DNA from: Streptomyces viridochromogenes DSM 40736
GTDB taxonomy: Bacteria; Actinomycetota; Actinomycetes; Streptomycetales; Streptomycetaceae
Length of the DNA stretch: 64,000 nt
Assembly (NCBI RefSeq): GCF_000158955.1
Contig: NZ_GG657757.1
Coordinates: forward strand, 3,639,538-3,703,537
Direction: 5' to 3'
Within the stretch, counting starts at the first letter, position 1; each line of letters begins with the position of its first letter. A program made the position numbers and the translations under genes. Positions 46,449 through 55,480 of this stretch are shown piece after piece. The notes beneath the pieces are model-generated. The model worked only from the letters and a program-made list of their open reading frames with translations, did not search any database and was not told the DNA's origin.

Positions 46449-48203
46449 GTGACCAGTACCGCGTCCTCCACGGACACCCGGCAGGGCCAGGCGCCGCACG
46501 AGCAGCGGCCGTCCTGGCAGCAGCGGCTGCGCCGCTTCGGCTATCAGCAGCCCGCAAGCGACGCCCGTGAGCCCCGTGACGTCCGTGACCGCCTGGTGCC
46601 GCCGTACACCGAGCCCAGCCCGCGCCTGTGGGCCGCGCTGGGCATCCCGTACACGCGGGCGGTGCGGCTGGTGCGCTGGTCGGGCTGGATCGGCCCGCTG
46701 CTCGTCACGCTGCTGGCGGGGGCGCTGCGGTTCTGGAACCTGGGCAACCCGAAGGCCGTGATATTCGACGAGACGTACTACGCGAAGGACGCGTGGGCGC
46801 TCGTCCACCGCGGTTTTGAAGTCAACTGGGACAAGAACGCCAACGACCTGGTCCTCTCGTCCGGCGGGCACGTCACCATCCCGACCGACGCGGCCTACGT
46901 GGTGCACCCGCCGGTCGGCAAGTACGTGATCGGGCTCGGCGAGCTGTTGTTCGGCTTCGACCCGTTCGGCTGGCGGTTCATGACCGCGCTGCTCGGCACG
47001 CTCTCCGTGCTGCTGCTGTGCCGGATCGGCCGGCGGCTGTTCCGCTCCACCTTCCTGGGCTGTCTGGCGGGCGCGCTGATGGCGGTGGACGGGCTGCACT
47101 TCGTGATGAGCCGCACGGCGCTGCTCGACGGCGTACTGATGTTCTTCGTGCTGGCCGCGTTCGGGTGTCTGCTCATCGACCGGGACAGGGCCCGCGCGAG
47201 ACTCGCCGCGGCGCTCCCGGTGGATGCCGACGGCCGGGTCCGTCCCGACCGGCACACGGCGGAGACGGCCCGGCTGGGGTGGCGCCCCTGGCGCTGGGGG
47301 GCGGGCCTGATGCTGGGCCTGGCCATCGGCACGAAGTGGAACGGTCTCTACATCCTGGCCGCGTTCTGCCTGATGGCGGTCCTGTGGGACGTCGGCTCGC
47401 GCAAGGTGGCCGGTGCCCGGCACCCCTACGCGGCGGTCCTCAGGCGCGACACGGGCCTCGCGTTCCTCGCCACGGTCCCGGTCGCGATCGTCACCTACCT
47501 CCTCTCCTGGGCCGGCTGGATCCTGTCCGCGACCGACGGCTCCGGCGGCTACTTCCGCAACTGGGCGGCGACCAGCGGCAAGGGCGGCAGCTGGACCTTC
47601 CTGCCGGACTGGCTGCGCAGCCTGTGGCACTACGAGCACCAGGTGTACGAGTTCCACGTCGGCCTCTCCTCGCCGCACACCTACCAGTCGAATCCGTGGA
47701 GCTGGCTGGTCCTGGGCCGCCCGGTGTCGTACTTCTACGAGTCCCCGGCGCCCGGCCGGGACGGCTGTCCCGCCGACGCCGGCGAGAAGTGCGCCCGCGA
47801 GGTCCTCGCCCTCGGCACGCCGCTGCTGTGGTGGGTGGCCTGCCTCGCGGTGCTCTACGTCCTGTGGCGCTGGCTGCTCCGCCGCGACTGGCGCGCGGGC
47901 GCCATCGCCTGCGGTATCGCGGCCGGCTACCTGCCCTGGTTCATGTACCAGGAGCGCACGATCTTCTTCTTCTACGCCATCGTCTTCCTGCCGTTCCTGT
48001 GCCTGGCGGTGGCCATGCTGCTGGGCGCGATCATCGGACCGCCCCGTTCCTCCGACACCCGCCGCGTCGTGGGCGCCACGGGCGCGGGCGTCCTGGTCCT
48101 GCTGATCGCCTGGAACTTCATCTACTTCTGGCCGCTGTACACCGGCCAGGCCATCCCGATCGACGACTGGCGGTCGCGGATGTGGCTGGACACCTGGGTC
48201 TGA
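46449..48203 (+). CDS. pmt: Protein O-mannosyltransferase
   Basis: Pmt transfers mannose from polyprenyl-phosphate mannose to secreted proteins as they pass the membrane. The probable start is GTG 46449 (MTSTASSTDTRQGQ), giving 584 residues. A TACGAT 7 bases before the start could be a -10 element with a leaderless message, since no ribosome site is visible. The GT39 signature Asp-Glu is in AVIFDETYYAKDAW, with about 11 membrane helices. Conserved blocks are SGGHVTIPTDAAYVVHPPVG and TYQSNPWSWLVLGRPV. It is divergent from rsmI. Confidence 0.93.
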   Translation: MTSTASSTDTRQGQAPHEQRPSWQQRLRRFGYQQPASDAREPRDVRDRLVPPYTEPSPRLWAALGIPYTRAVRLVRWSGWIGPLLVTLLAGALRFWNLGNPKAVIFDETYYAKDAWALVHRGFEVNWDKNANDLVLSSGGHVTIPTDAAYVVHPPVGKYVIGLGELLFGFDPFGWRFMTALLGTLSVLLLCRIGRRLFRSTFLGCLAGALMAVDGLHFVMSRTALLDGVLMFFVLAAFGCLLIDRDRARARLAAALPVDADGRVRPDRHTAETARLGWRPWRWGAGLMLGLAIGTKWNGLYILAAFCLMAVLWDVGSRKVAGARHPYAAVLRRDTGLAFLATVPVAIVTYLLSWAGWILSATDGSGGYFRNWAATSGKGGSWTFLPDWLRSLWHYEHQVYEFHVGLSSPHTYQSNPWSWLVLGRPVSYFYESPAPGRDGCPADAGEKCAREVLALGTPLLWWVACLAVLYVLWRWLLRRDWRAGAIACGIAAGYLPWFMYQERTIFFFYAIVFLPFLCLAVAMLLGAIIGPPRSSDTRRVVGATGAGVLVLLIAWNFIYFWPLYTGQAIPIDDWRSRMWLDTWV

Positions 48204-48291
48204 TGGGTTTGATCTATGTTCGGCCACGAATCGAAAAGTCCACCCCGGCAGTAACCGCTTCCGCATAGAGTGCCCACGGGACCGAGCTTTC

Positions 48292-48303
48292 TGAACGCGT
48301 TCA
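48292..48303. promoter_or_regulatory. Perfect 12-bp palindrome upstream of the first PBP gene
   Basis: TGAACGCGTTCA is its own reverse complement and lies about 40 bases before the PBP start, downstream of a possible TAGAGT -10 element (48266-48271). The central CG and flanking AA/TT resemble operators of LacI-type regulators, but no such gene is near. Confidence 0.45.
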
Positions 48304-48341
48304 AAGGAGCGCGGAAGGCTCAACGGGGAGGGGACCGTCCT

Positions 48342-49973
48342 ATGGGCAAGGGGGTCAAGGTCGCCGTCATAGGCGGCGTGTTCGCGGTGATGGTGGGTGG
48401 GGCCGGGTACGGGGCCTACAACCTCGTGAGCGCGCTGAACGGCGACGGGGGCACGAGCGGGGCGTCCGCGGAGAAGCGGTCGGGCCCGCCCGGCAAGGAC
48501 GAGGTCGAGGAGACCACGGCCAAGTTCTTCGCGGCCTGGCAGAAGGGCACGGTCGCGACGGCGGCGTCGTACACCAACAACGACGCGGCCGCGGATCGGC
48601 TGCTGACCGCCTTCGCCGACGACGCGCACATCACCGAGGTGAAGATCACACCGGGCCGGGCGAAGGGCACCACGGTGCCGTACACGGTGAAGGCGAAGGT
48701 GTCCTACGACGGGAAGTCCAAGCCGCTGAGCTACAAGAGCGAGCTGACGGTCGTGCGCGGGGTGACCACCGGCCGGGCGCTGGTCGACTGGCAGCCGTCC
48801 GTCGTGCACCCCGAGCTGAAGAAGGACGACACGCTCGTCACGGAGCAGTCGGCCAGCCCTCCCATCGAGGCCGTGGGCCGCGACGGCTCGGCGCTCACGA
48901 AGGAGAAGTACCCCTCCCTCGGCCCGGTCCTGGACGCCCTGCGCGAGAAGTACGGCGAGAAGGCCGGCGGCACCCCCGGCATCGAACTGGTCGTCCGGCA
49001 CAACGGAAACGGCGCTCCCGACAGCCCGCTGCTGACCCTCGCCGAGGGCAAGCCCGGCAAGCTCACCACCACGATCAGCCCGAGCGCGCAGGCGGCGGCC
49101 GAGAAGGCGGTCAAGCGGTTCGACGAGTCGTCGGTGGTGGCCGTCAAGCCGACCACGGGCGAGGTGCTGGCCGTGGCGAACAACCGTACGGATGGTTTCA
49201 ACGCGGCCTTCCAGGGCCAGGCGGCCCCGGGCTCCACCATGAAGATCATGACCGCCGCGATGCTCATCGACAACGGCGTGACCTCGATGAACGGCCCGGC
49301 GCCCTGCCCGTCCGACGCCATGTGGCAGGGGCAGACCTTCAAGAACCTTCAGGGTATGAAGCCCGACGAGAACGCCACGCTCGCGGGCAGCTTCATGCGG
49401 TCCTGCAACACCGCCTTCATCAAGCTCATCGACGAGAAGCCGCTCACCGACGCCTCCCTGACCGAGGAAGCCGAGGAGCGCTTCGGTCTCGGCCGGGACA
49501 ACTGGAAGACGGGGGTCGCCTCCTTCGACGGCCGTGTCCCGACGGTCAGCGGCCCGGACCGGGCGGCGGGCGCCATCGGGCAGGGCCAGGTCCAGATGAG
49601 CCCGCTGAACATGGCCTCCGTGACGGCGACCGCGATCACCGGCACGTTCCGCCAGCCCTATCTGGTCTCCCCGGAACTGGACGACCGTGAGCTCGCCCGG
49701 GCCGAGGGCCTGAAGGCGAGCACCGCCGCCCAGCTCAAGCAGATGATGCGGCTCACCGCCACCCAGGGCACCGCCCAGGAGGCCATGCGGGGACTCGGCG
49801 GTGACATCGGCGCCAAGACCGGCTCCGCCGAGGTCGACGGCAACGCCAAGTCCAACAGCTGGTTCACCGGATTCCGGGGCGACATCGCGGCCGCGGCCAT
49901 GACGGAGGAGGGCGGTCACGGCGGCGACGCGGCCGGTCCGATTGTCGCAGCCGTGCTACGAACCGGCGGCTGA
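48342..49973 (+). CDS. Penicillin-binding protein (class B-like transpeptidase), copy 1
   Basis: The 543-residue protein starts at ATG 48342 behind GGGGAGGGGA. A membrane helix covers about residues 5-27. It has an MecA_N/NTF2-like N-terminal domain (about 45-160), a linker, and a transpeptidase domain with all three motifs: SxxK at Ser298-Lys301 (STMK), SxN at Ser354 (SCN) and KTG at Lys492. It should cross-link peptidoglycan and bind beta-lactams. The tandem paralogue follows 95 bases later. The gene is near ssgE, which fits cell-wall work during division, but a sporulation role is inferred. Confidence 0.93.
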   Translation: MGKGVKVAVIGGVFAVMVGGAGYGAYNLVSALNGDGGTSGASAEKRSGPPGKDEVEETTAKFFAAWQKGTVATAASYTNNDAAADRLLTAFADDAHITEVKITPGRAKGTTVPYTVKAKVSYDGKSKPLSYKSELTVVRGVTTGRALVDWQPSVVHPELKKDDTLVTEQSASPPIEAVGRDGSALTKEKYPSLGPVLDALREKYGEKAGGTPGIELVVRHNGNGAPDSPLLTLAEGKPGKLTTTISPSAQAAAEKAVKRFDESSVVAVKPTTGEVLAVANNRTDGFNAAFQGQAAPGSTMKIMTAAMLIDNGVTSMNGPAPCPSDAMWQGQTFKNLQGMKPDENATLAGSFMRSCNTAFIKLIDEKPLTDASLTEEAEERFGLGRDNWKTGVASFDGRVPTVSGPDRAAGAIGQGQVQMSPLNMASVTATAITGTFRQPYLVSPELDDRELARAEGLKASTAAQLKQMMRLTATQGTAQEAMRGLGGDIGAKTGSAEVDGNAKSNSWFTGFRGDIAAAAMTEEGGHGGDAAGPIVAAVLRTGG

Positions 49974-50068
49974 TCTCATCCCCGCCGGACGGGACTCTAG
50001 GGTGGTGGCCGTCGTTGGGACAGCTGAGGGCATCGGGGACCCTGGGATTCGCGGAGGAACGGACAGCA

Positions 50069-51742
50069 GTGGGCAACAGAAGGCGCGTCGCCGAGCGACG
50101 GAAGACGAAGCCCGCCGTGATCGGCGGGATGATCGCCGTGGTCGTCGGCGGAGCCGGATTCGGCGCCTACGCGCTGTACGGCGGCGGCGCGGCGGCCGAC
50201 GACGGGTCCAGATCGTCCTCCGCCGACCAGAAACCCAAGGTGAAGACCGGGCCCCTGTCACCGTCCGAGGTCACCACCACCGCGCGGGCCTTCCTCACCT
50301 CCTGGCAGGCGGGGAAGGTCCCGCAGGCCGCCGCGGCCACCGACGACCCGGCCGCGGCGAAGCTGCTGCTCACCGGCTACACCAAGGACGCCCACGTCAA
50401 GGACGTCACCGTCACCCCGGGCACGCCCACCGGTGACAAGGTGCCGTTCTCGGTCAAGGGCACGGTGGCGTACAAGGACACCGAGAAGCCGCTGGCGTAC
50501 CAGAGCGCGCTGACCGTGGTGCGCCGCACCAGCGACGGAAAGCCGCTGGTGGACTGGCACTCGGCGGTCGTCCACCCGGATCTGAAGGACGGCGACACCC
50601 TGGTCACGGGCGAGGCGGGCACGCCCCCGGTCAAGGCGCTCGACCGGGACGGCGGTGAGCTGACCAAGGAGAAGTACGCCTCGCTCGGCCCGGTCCTGGA
50701 CGGGCTGCGCGAGAAGTACGGCAAGGAGGCCGGCGGCAAGGCCGGCATCGAGCTCCGGGTCGTCCGCGGAAAGGCCGCCAAGGCCAAGGACCTGTCCGAC
50801 AAGACCCTGCTGGAGCTGAGCGAGGGCACGCCGGGCACGGTGAAGACCACGCTGGACCCCGCCCTCCAGGCCGCCGCCGAGAAGCAGGTCGCGAAGAAGG
50901 CCAAGTCGTCGGTGGTCCTGATGCGGGTGTCGACGGGCGAGATCCTGGCCGCCGCCAACGCCTCGCCCGGCTTCAACACCGCCTTCCAGGGCTCCCTCGC
51001 CCCCGGCTCCACGATGAAGGTCATCACCTCGTCGCTGCTGCTGGAGAAGGGCCTGGCCTCCCCGGACAAGAAGCACCCGTGCCCGAAGTACTTCACGTAC
51101 GGGCACTGGAAGTTCCAGAACGACGACAAGTTCGAGATCAAGGACGGCACGTTCAAGGCGAGCTTCGCCCGCTCCTGCAACACGGCCTTCATCAGCCAGG
51201 CGCCGAAGCTGAAGGACGACGACCTCACCAAGCAGGCCCAGCAGGTCTTCGGCCTGGGACTGAACAACTGGGCCGTCGGTGTGCCGTCCTTCGACGGCGC
51301 GGTGCCGGTGCAGTCGGCGGCCCAGAAGGGCGCCTCGCTGATCGGGCAGGGCGGGGTCCGGATGAACCCGCTGAACATGGCGTCGGTGTCGGCGACGATC
51401 AAGTCCGGCACCTTCCACCAGCCGTACCTGGTCTCCCCGGACGTGGACGGGCGGGGGCTCGCGAAGGCCTCGCGCACGATGTCCTCGGGCACGCTGGGCC
51501 AGATGCGTGAGCTGATGTCGTACACGGCCGACTACGGCACGGCCGCGGAGGCGATGGCCGGGGTGAGCGGTGACGTCGGCGCGAAGACCGGCTCCGCCGA
51601 GGTCGACGGGCAGAAGAAGCCCAACGGCTGGTTCACGGCCTACCGGGGCGACCTGGCGGCCGCGGGCGTGGTCCAGCAGGGCGGCCACGGCGGATCGACG
51701 GCCGGGCCGATCGTGGCGGCACTGCTGAAGATGGGCGGCTGA
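50069..51742 (+). CDS. Penicillin-binding protein (class B-like transpeptidase), copy 2
   Basis: The start at GTG 50069 (GGAGG 12 bases upstream) gives 557 residues. The order is a basic N-terminus, a membrane helix at about 13-33, an NTF2-like domain and a transpeptidase domain with Ser314-Lys317 (STMK), Ser369 (SCN) and Lys506 (KTG). It shares long stretches with the first copy (for example LTKEKYxSLGPVLDxLREKYG) and arose by tandem duplication. The stop is 17 bases from the stop of the convergent ssgE. Confidence 0.93.
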   Translation: MGNRRRVAERRKTKPAVIGGMIAVVVGGAGFGAYALYGGGAAADDGSRSSSADQKPKVKTGPLSPSEVTTTARAFLTSWQAGKVPQAAAATDDPAAAKLLLTGYTKDAHVKDVTVTPGTPTGDKVPFSVKGTVAYKDTEKPLAYQSALTVVRRTSDGKPLVDWHSAVVHPDLKDGDTLVTGEAGTPPVKALDRDGGELTKEKYASLGPVLDGLREKYGKEAGGKAGIELRVVRGKAAKAKDLSDKTLLELSEGTPGTVKTTLDPALQAAAEKQVAKKAKSSVVLMRVSTGEILAAANASPGFNTAFQGSLAPGSTMKVITSSLLLEKGLASPDKKHPCPKYFTYGHWKFQNDDKFEIKDGTFKASFARSCNTAFISQAPKLKDDDLTKQAQQVFGLGLNNWAVGVPSFDGAVPVQSAAQKGASLIGQGGVRMNPLNMASVSATIKSGTFHQPYLVSPDVDGRGLAKASRTMSSGTLGQMRELMSYTADYGTAAEAMAGVSGDVGAKTGSAEVDGQKKPNGWFTAYRGDLAAAGVVQQGGHGGSTAGPIVAALLKMGG

Positions 51743-51759
51743 GCCGCGGGTTCAGTGGG

Positions 51760-52125
51760 TCAGTGCGTCACGGGTTCCGCGGCGGCCATGTAGGTCCGCC
51801 GCAGGAACCGCAGCAGCGCCTGCCGCTCGAACTGCACCACCAGCACTCCCTCCGCGGAGTGGAACTCCACCACGGCCTGCACCCGCCCGCACGGCCACAC
51901 CCGCACGTCACCGCTGCCCGTGGGGGCGCGCAGTCCCTCCTCCAGCAGCTCGCGGCCGAAGGTCCACTCGCGCGCGTCGGCCCCGGGGAGGCCGATGCGC
52001 ACCGCGCGGGGGTCGCGTTCCGGGTCGTACCGCAGCGTGACCGGGATCGCCTCCAGCTCATCGATCAGCGGGACGGACGCGTCCGTGACGATGTGGGCTC
52101 GCGCGTACTGCTCGACTACGGACAT
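51760..52125 (-). CDS. ssgE: SsgA-like sporulation/cell-division protein (probable SsgE)
   Basis: SsgA-like proteins (SALPs) are actinomycete proteins that control cell-wall remodelling, septum placement and spore release. The 121-residue protein starts MSVVEQYARAHIVTDASVPL. It has the family features VTLRYDPERDPRAVRI, WTFGRELLEEGL and VRVWPCGRVQAVVEFHSAEG. The location after two tandem PBPs matches my recollection of S. coelicolor ssgE (SCO3158), whose product affects spore-wall assembly and spore detachment. The family is sure; the paralogue assignment is by context. Confidence 0.85.
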   Translation of the reverse strand: MSVVEQYARAHIVTDASVPLIDELEAIPVTLRYDPERDPRAVRIGLPGADAREWTFGRELLEEGLRAPTGSGDVRVWPCGRVQAVVEFHSAEGVLVVQFERQALLRFLRRTYMAAAEPVTH

Positions 52126-52212
52126 CGGACGGTCCCTTCACCGTGCGCCACGTGGGCGGAATCTGTGCGTCCGCCCCCTCTTCAATTTCCCATATTTTCC
52201 GGATTGCACCCT

Positions 52213-52241
52213 TTGAGGCGGAATATCTGGAGTGGGATAAA
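52213..52241 (+). promoter_or_regulatory. Candidate nikM promoter
   Basis: TTGAGG (52213-52218) and GATAAA (52236-52241), 17 bases apart, fit a vegetative promoter. Transcription would start near 52248, about 45 bases before the GTG start of nikM. Confidence 0.45.
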
Positions 52242-52256
52242 ACAAGCAGCACGCTC

Positions 52257-52273
52257 TTGCAAACCATTCGCAT
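52257..52273. promoter_or_regulatory. Candidate Nur box upstream of nikM
   Basis: TTGCAA-N5-TCGCAT closely fits the Nur consensus described as tTGCaa-N5-ttGCAA for the Streptomyces nickel repressor, with two mismatches in the right half. It lies between the candidate promoter and the nikM start. Nur is reported to control nikMNOQ in S. coelicolor. Confidence 0.65.
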
Positions 52274-52292
52274 CAAGCCACATCATCGAACG

Positions 52293-53357
52293 GTGCATGT
52301 ACCTGACGGATTCATCAACGCGCCCACCTCCGCCGCCACCGGTGTGATCGCCGCGGGCGCCGTCGCCGTGAGCCTGCGCGGCGCACGCCGCGAACTCGAC
52401 GAGCGCACCGCACCGCTGGCCGGCCTCGTGGCGGCGTTCATCTTCGCGGTGCAGATGCTGAACTTCCCCGTCGCGGCGGGGACCAGCGGCCATCTGCTCG
52501 GCGGCGCGCTCGCCGCGATACTCGTCGGCCCCTACACCGGGGTCCTGTGCGTCTCCGTCGTCCTGCTCATGCAGGGCATCCTCTTCGCCGACGGCGGCCT
52601 GACCGCGCTCGGCGTGAACATCACCAACATGGCGATCGTCACCACGGTCGTCGCCTACGCCGTCTTCCGCGGCCTGGTGAAGGTGCTGCCCCGCACCCGC
52701 AGGTCGGTCACGGTCGCCTCCTTCGCCGCCGCCCTGCTCTCCGTCCCGGCCGCCGCCCTCGCCTTCACCCTGATGTACGCGATCGGCGGCACCACCGACG
52801 TGTCGATCGGCAAGGTCGCCACCGCCATGGTCGGCGTGCACCTGCTCATCGGCATCGGCGAGGCCGTGATCACCGCGCTGACCGTCGGCGCGGTCATCGC
52901 CGTACGCCCGGACCTGGTGTACGGGGCGCGTGGCCTCACGCGGAAGCTCAAGCTGCGGGTGAACGGCGAACTGGTCGACGCGCCCGGCACCGAGCCCGAG
53001 CCCGCCCCCGCGGCCGCCCGGACCTCGCAGCGCAAGGTCTGGGCCGCGGGCCTGGTCACCTCCCTGGTCCTGGCCGGGTTCGTCAGCTTCTACGCCTCCG
53101 CCGACCCGGACGGCCTGGAGAAGGTCGCCACCGACCACGGCATCGACAAGAAGGCGGAGGAGCACTCGGCGGCCGACTCCCCGCTCGCCGACTACGGCGT
53201 CAAGGACGTCACCGACGCCCGCCTGTCCGGGGGGCTGGCCGGCGCCATCGGCGTGGGTGTCACGGTCGTCGCGGGCACCGGCGTGTTCTGGGCCGTGCGC
53301 CGCCGCCGCTCGGACTCCACCTCCCCGTCGGACACCACGACCACCACGAGCGTCTGA
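52293..53357 (+). CDS. nikM: Nickel ECF transporter, fused NikM-NikN (CbiM-PDGLE)
   Basis: The 354-residue protein starts at GTG 52293 with (M)HVPDGFINAPTSAAT, where the N-terminal His next to Met is a metal ligand in CbiM/NikM proteins; an in-frame ATG 150 bases upstream is not supported. Membrane helices cover the first 220 residues. The C-terminal part contains the PDGLE block (SADPDGLEKVATDHGI) and a final membrane helix, which is the NikN component fused on. It imports nickel as part of an energy-coupling-factor transporter with nikQ and nikO, which follow at once. Nickel rather than cobalt is inferred from the nikMNOQ context and Nur site. Confidence 0.9.
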   Translation: MHVPDGFINAPTSAATGVIAAGAVAVSLRGARRELDERTAPLAGLVAAFIFAVQMLNFPVAAGTSGHLLGGALAAILVGPYTGVLCVSVVLLMQGILFADGGLTALGVNITNMAIVTTVVAYAVFRGLVKVLPRTRRSVTVASFAAALLSVPAAALAFTLMYAIGGTTDVSIGKVATAMVGVHLLIGIGEAVITALTVGAVIAVRPDLVYGARGLTRKLKLRVNGELVDAPGTEPEPAPAAARTSQRKVWAAGLVTSLVLAGFVSFYASADPDGLEKVATDHGIDKKAEEHSAADSPLADYGVKDVTDARLSGGLAGAIGVGVTVVAGTGVFWAVRRRRSDSTSPSDTTTTTSV

Positions 53358-53358
53358 C

Positions 53359-54120
53359 ATGGGAGCAGGGCACGCGCACAAGCTCTACCGGCACGGGCAC
53401 TCGCCCGTGCACGGCCTGCCGCCGCACACCAAGCTCGCCGCGGTCTTCGCCTTCGTCGTGGTCGTGGTGTCCACACCGCGGGAGGCGATGTGGGCCTTCG
53501 GGCTGTACGCCGTACTGCTGGGGGTCGTGGCGTACGCCGCGCGCGTGCCCGCCGGGTTCCTGCTCAGGCGGCTGCTGATCGAGGTGCCGTTCGTCGCGTT
53601 CGCGGTGCTCATGCCGTTCGTGGCGGAGGGCGAGCGGGTCGACGTCCTCGGCGTGTCCCTGAGCGTGAACGGCCTGTGGGGCGCCTGGAACGTGCTCGCC
53701 AAGGGCACGCTGGGCGTCGCCGCCTCGGTGCTGCTGGCCGCCACCACCGAACTGCGCGAGCTGCTGCTCGGCCTCCAGCGCCTGAAGCTCCCGCCCCTCC
53801 TCGTGCAGATCGCCTCCTTCATGATCCGCTACGGCGACGTCATCACGGACGAGATGCGGCGCATGCGGATCGCCCGGGAGTCACGCGGCTTCGAGGCCAG
53901 GGGCGTCCGGCACTGGGGCGTGCTGGCCAAGTCGGCGGGCGCCCTGTTCATCCGCTCCTACGAACGCGGTGAGCGCGTCCACCTGGCCATGGTCAGCCGC
54001 GGCTACGCCGGTGCCATGCCGGTCATCGACGAGGTCACCGCGTCCCGGGCGCAGTGGTCGTACGCCCTCGCCCTCCCGGTGTCCGCGCTCGCCGTCTGTC
54101 TGCTGGGATGGTCCCTGTGA
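53359..54120 (+). CDS. nikQ: ECF transporter transmembrane component NikQ (CbiQ/EcfT family)
   Basis: The 253-residue protein starts at ATG 53359, one base after the nikM stop. It has about six hydrophobic segments and the EcfT coupling motif MRIARESRGFEARG, plus AMVSRGYAG near the C-terminus. It couples the ATPase NikO to the substrate-capturing NikM. The third gene starts at the stop (GTGA overlap), so the three genes form one operon. Confidence 0.92.
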   Translation: MGAGHAHKLYRHGHSPVHGLPPHTKLAAVFAFVVVVVSTPREAMWAFGLYAVLLGVVAYAARVPAGFLLRRLLIEVPFVAFAVLMPFVAEGERVDVLGVSLSVNGLWGAWNVLAKGTLGVAASVLLAATTELRELLLGLQRLKLPPLLVQIASFMIRYGDVITDEMRRMRIARESRGFEARGVRHWGVLAKSAGALFIRSYERGERVHLAMVSRGYAGAMPVIDEVTASRAQWSYALALPVSALAVCLLGWSL

Positions 54121-54875
54121 CTGCTTCCCTCGAGGTCTCGGGCCTCGCCTTCGCCTACCCCGACGGGCACCAGGCCCTCTTCGGCGTCGACTTCTCGATC
54201 GCGCGCGGCGAGCGTGTCGCTCTGCTCGGGCCGAACGGCGCCGGCAAGACGACCCTCGTCCTGCATCTCAACGGCATCCTGGCCGGCGGCACCGGCACGG
54301 TGGAGGTCGCCGGGCTGCCCGTCGGCAGGCAGCACATGGCGGAGATCCGGCGCCGGGTCGGCATCGTCTTCCAGGACCCGGACGACCAGCTCTTCATGCC
54401 GACCGTGCGGGAGGACGTGGCGTTCGGGCCCGCGGCGGCCGGGCTGAAGGGGCCGGAGCTGGAGGCGCGCGTGGACCGGGCGCTGGAGCGGGTCGGCATG
54501 GCCGACTTCAAGGACCGTCCGCCGCACCACCTCTCCTTCGGCCAGCGCCGCCGGGTCGCCGTCGCGACCGTCCTGGCCATGGAGCCGGAGATCCTCGTCC
54601 TCGACGAGCCCTCCTCCAACCTGGACCCGGCCTCCCGCCGCGAACTGGCCGACATCCTCCGCTCCCTCGACGTGACCGTGCTGATGGTCACCCATGACCT
54701 CCCCTACGCCCTGGAGCTGTGCCCGCGCTCCCTGATCCTCAGCGACGGCGTCATCGCAGCGGACGGAGCGACCGGTGAGCTGCTCTCCGACGAGGAACTG
54801 ATGCGCGCCCACCGCCTGGAGCTGCCGTTCGGTTTCGACCCCCGGTCCGTACCGGCCGCTCCGGCCCGTCCGTGA
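54117..54875 (+). CDS. nikO: ECF transporter ATPase NikO (CbiO family)
   Basis: The 252-residue ABC ATPase begins at GTG 54117 overlapping the nikQ stop; ATG 54108 is an alternative. Walker A is LLGPNGAGKTTLVLHLNG, the Q-loop is VFQDPDDQLF, the signature is HLSFGQRRRVAVA and Walker B is ILVLDEPSSNLDP. The Q-loop DDQLF is typical of CbiO/EcfA proteins. It powers nickel uptake through NikM and NikQ. Confidence 0.93.
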   Translation: MTASLEVSGLAFAYPDGHQALFGVDFSIARGERVALLGPNGAGKTTLVLHLNGILAGGTGTVEVAGLPVGRQHMAEIRRRVGIVFQDPDDQLFMPTVREDVAFGPAAAGLKGPELEARVDRALERVGMADFKDRPPHHLSFGQRRRVAVATVLAMEPEILVLDEPSSNLDPASRRELADILRSLDVTVLMVTHDLPYALELCPRSLILSDGVIAADGATGELLSDEELMRAHRLELPFGFDPRSVPAAPARP

Positions 54876-54901
54876 CAGAGCCCGTCCGTGACAATGGGCG
54901 C

Positions 54902-55372
54902 GTGACGAACGAGGAGACCACGAGTCGGGGTGCCTCACTGCTGCTTGACCAGCAGCTGTGCTTCGCGCTGTACGCCGCCCAGCGCGCGGTGACGGCCGCG
55001 TACCGTCCGCTCCTCGACGAACTGGGCCTCACCTACCCGCAGTACCTGGTCCTGCTGGTCCTCTGGGAGCGCGGCGAGACCCCGGTCAAGGAGCTGGCTG
55101 AGGCGCTGCGGCTCGACTACGGGACGGTGTCGCCGCTGCTCAAGCGACTGGAGAGCGCGGGTCTCGTACGGCGTGAGCGGTCGGCGCGGGACGAGCGGTC
55201 GGTGCTCGTGGACGCGACCGAGCGCGCGGAGCAACTCCGGGAGCGCGCGGCGCGCGTGCCCGGTGCGCTGCTCACCACGACGGGGCTCGACGACACGGAG
55301 GTCGCGCGGCTCCGCGAGGAGCTGTGGCGGCTGGCTGAGCGGGCCGGGTCGGCGGCGGACAGAGCCCGCTGA
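54902..55372 (+). CDS. ohrR: Organic hydroperoxide sensor/repressor OhrR (MarR family)
   Basis: The start at GTG 54902 gives 156 residues. The reactive Cys20 sits in DQQLCFALYAAQRAV, the characteristic OhrR position. The winged helix follows (TPVKELAEALRLDYGTVSPL, RRERSARDERSVLVDAT). Oxidation of the Cys by organic peroxides releases the repressor from the ohr promoter. The target ohr lies 108 bases downstream. It follows nikO by 26 bases. Confidence 0.9.
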   Translation: MTNEETTSRGASLLLDQQLCFALYAAQRAVTAAYRPLLDELGLTYPQYLVLLVLWERGETPVKELAEALRLDYGTVSPLLKRLESAGLVRRERSARDERSVLVDATERAEQLRERAARVPGALLTTTGLDDTEVARLREELWRLAERAGSAADRAR

Positions 55373-55413
55373 TCACAAGGGTTACCCCCGGTTGCATCCC
55401 CCTGGTCGCACCA

Positions 55414-55428
55414 GACCGGTTACCGGTC
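55414..55428. promoter_or_regulatory. Inverted repeat in the ohr promoter region
   Basis: GACCGGT-T-ACCGGTC is a perfect 7+1+7 palindrome. Further down lie overlapping GTGCAC and GTGCGCAC palindromic elements (around 55436-55460). One of these is presumably the OhrR operator. Confidence 0.55.
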
Positions 55429-55480
55429 AGTACCTTGTGCACGATGTGTTTGTGCGCACTTGTTTGTGGGGGAGGACAGC

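Noticed and set aside
52126..52292. Cobalamin riboswitch before nikM
   Set aside because: The B12 box and its conserved core are absent; a Nur site explains the context better.
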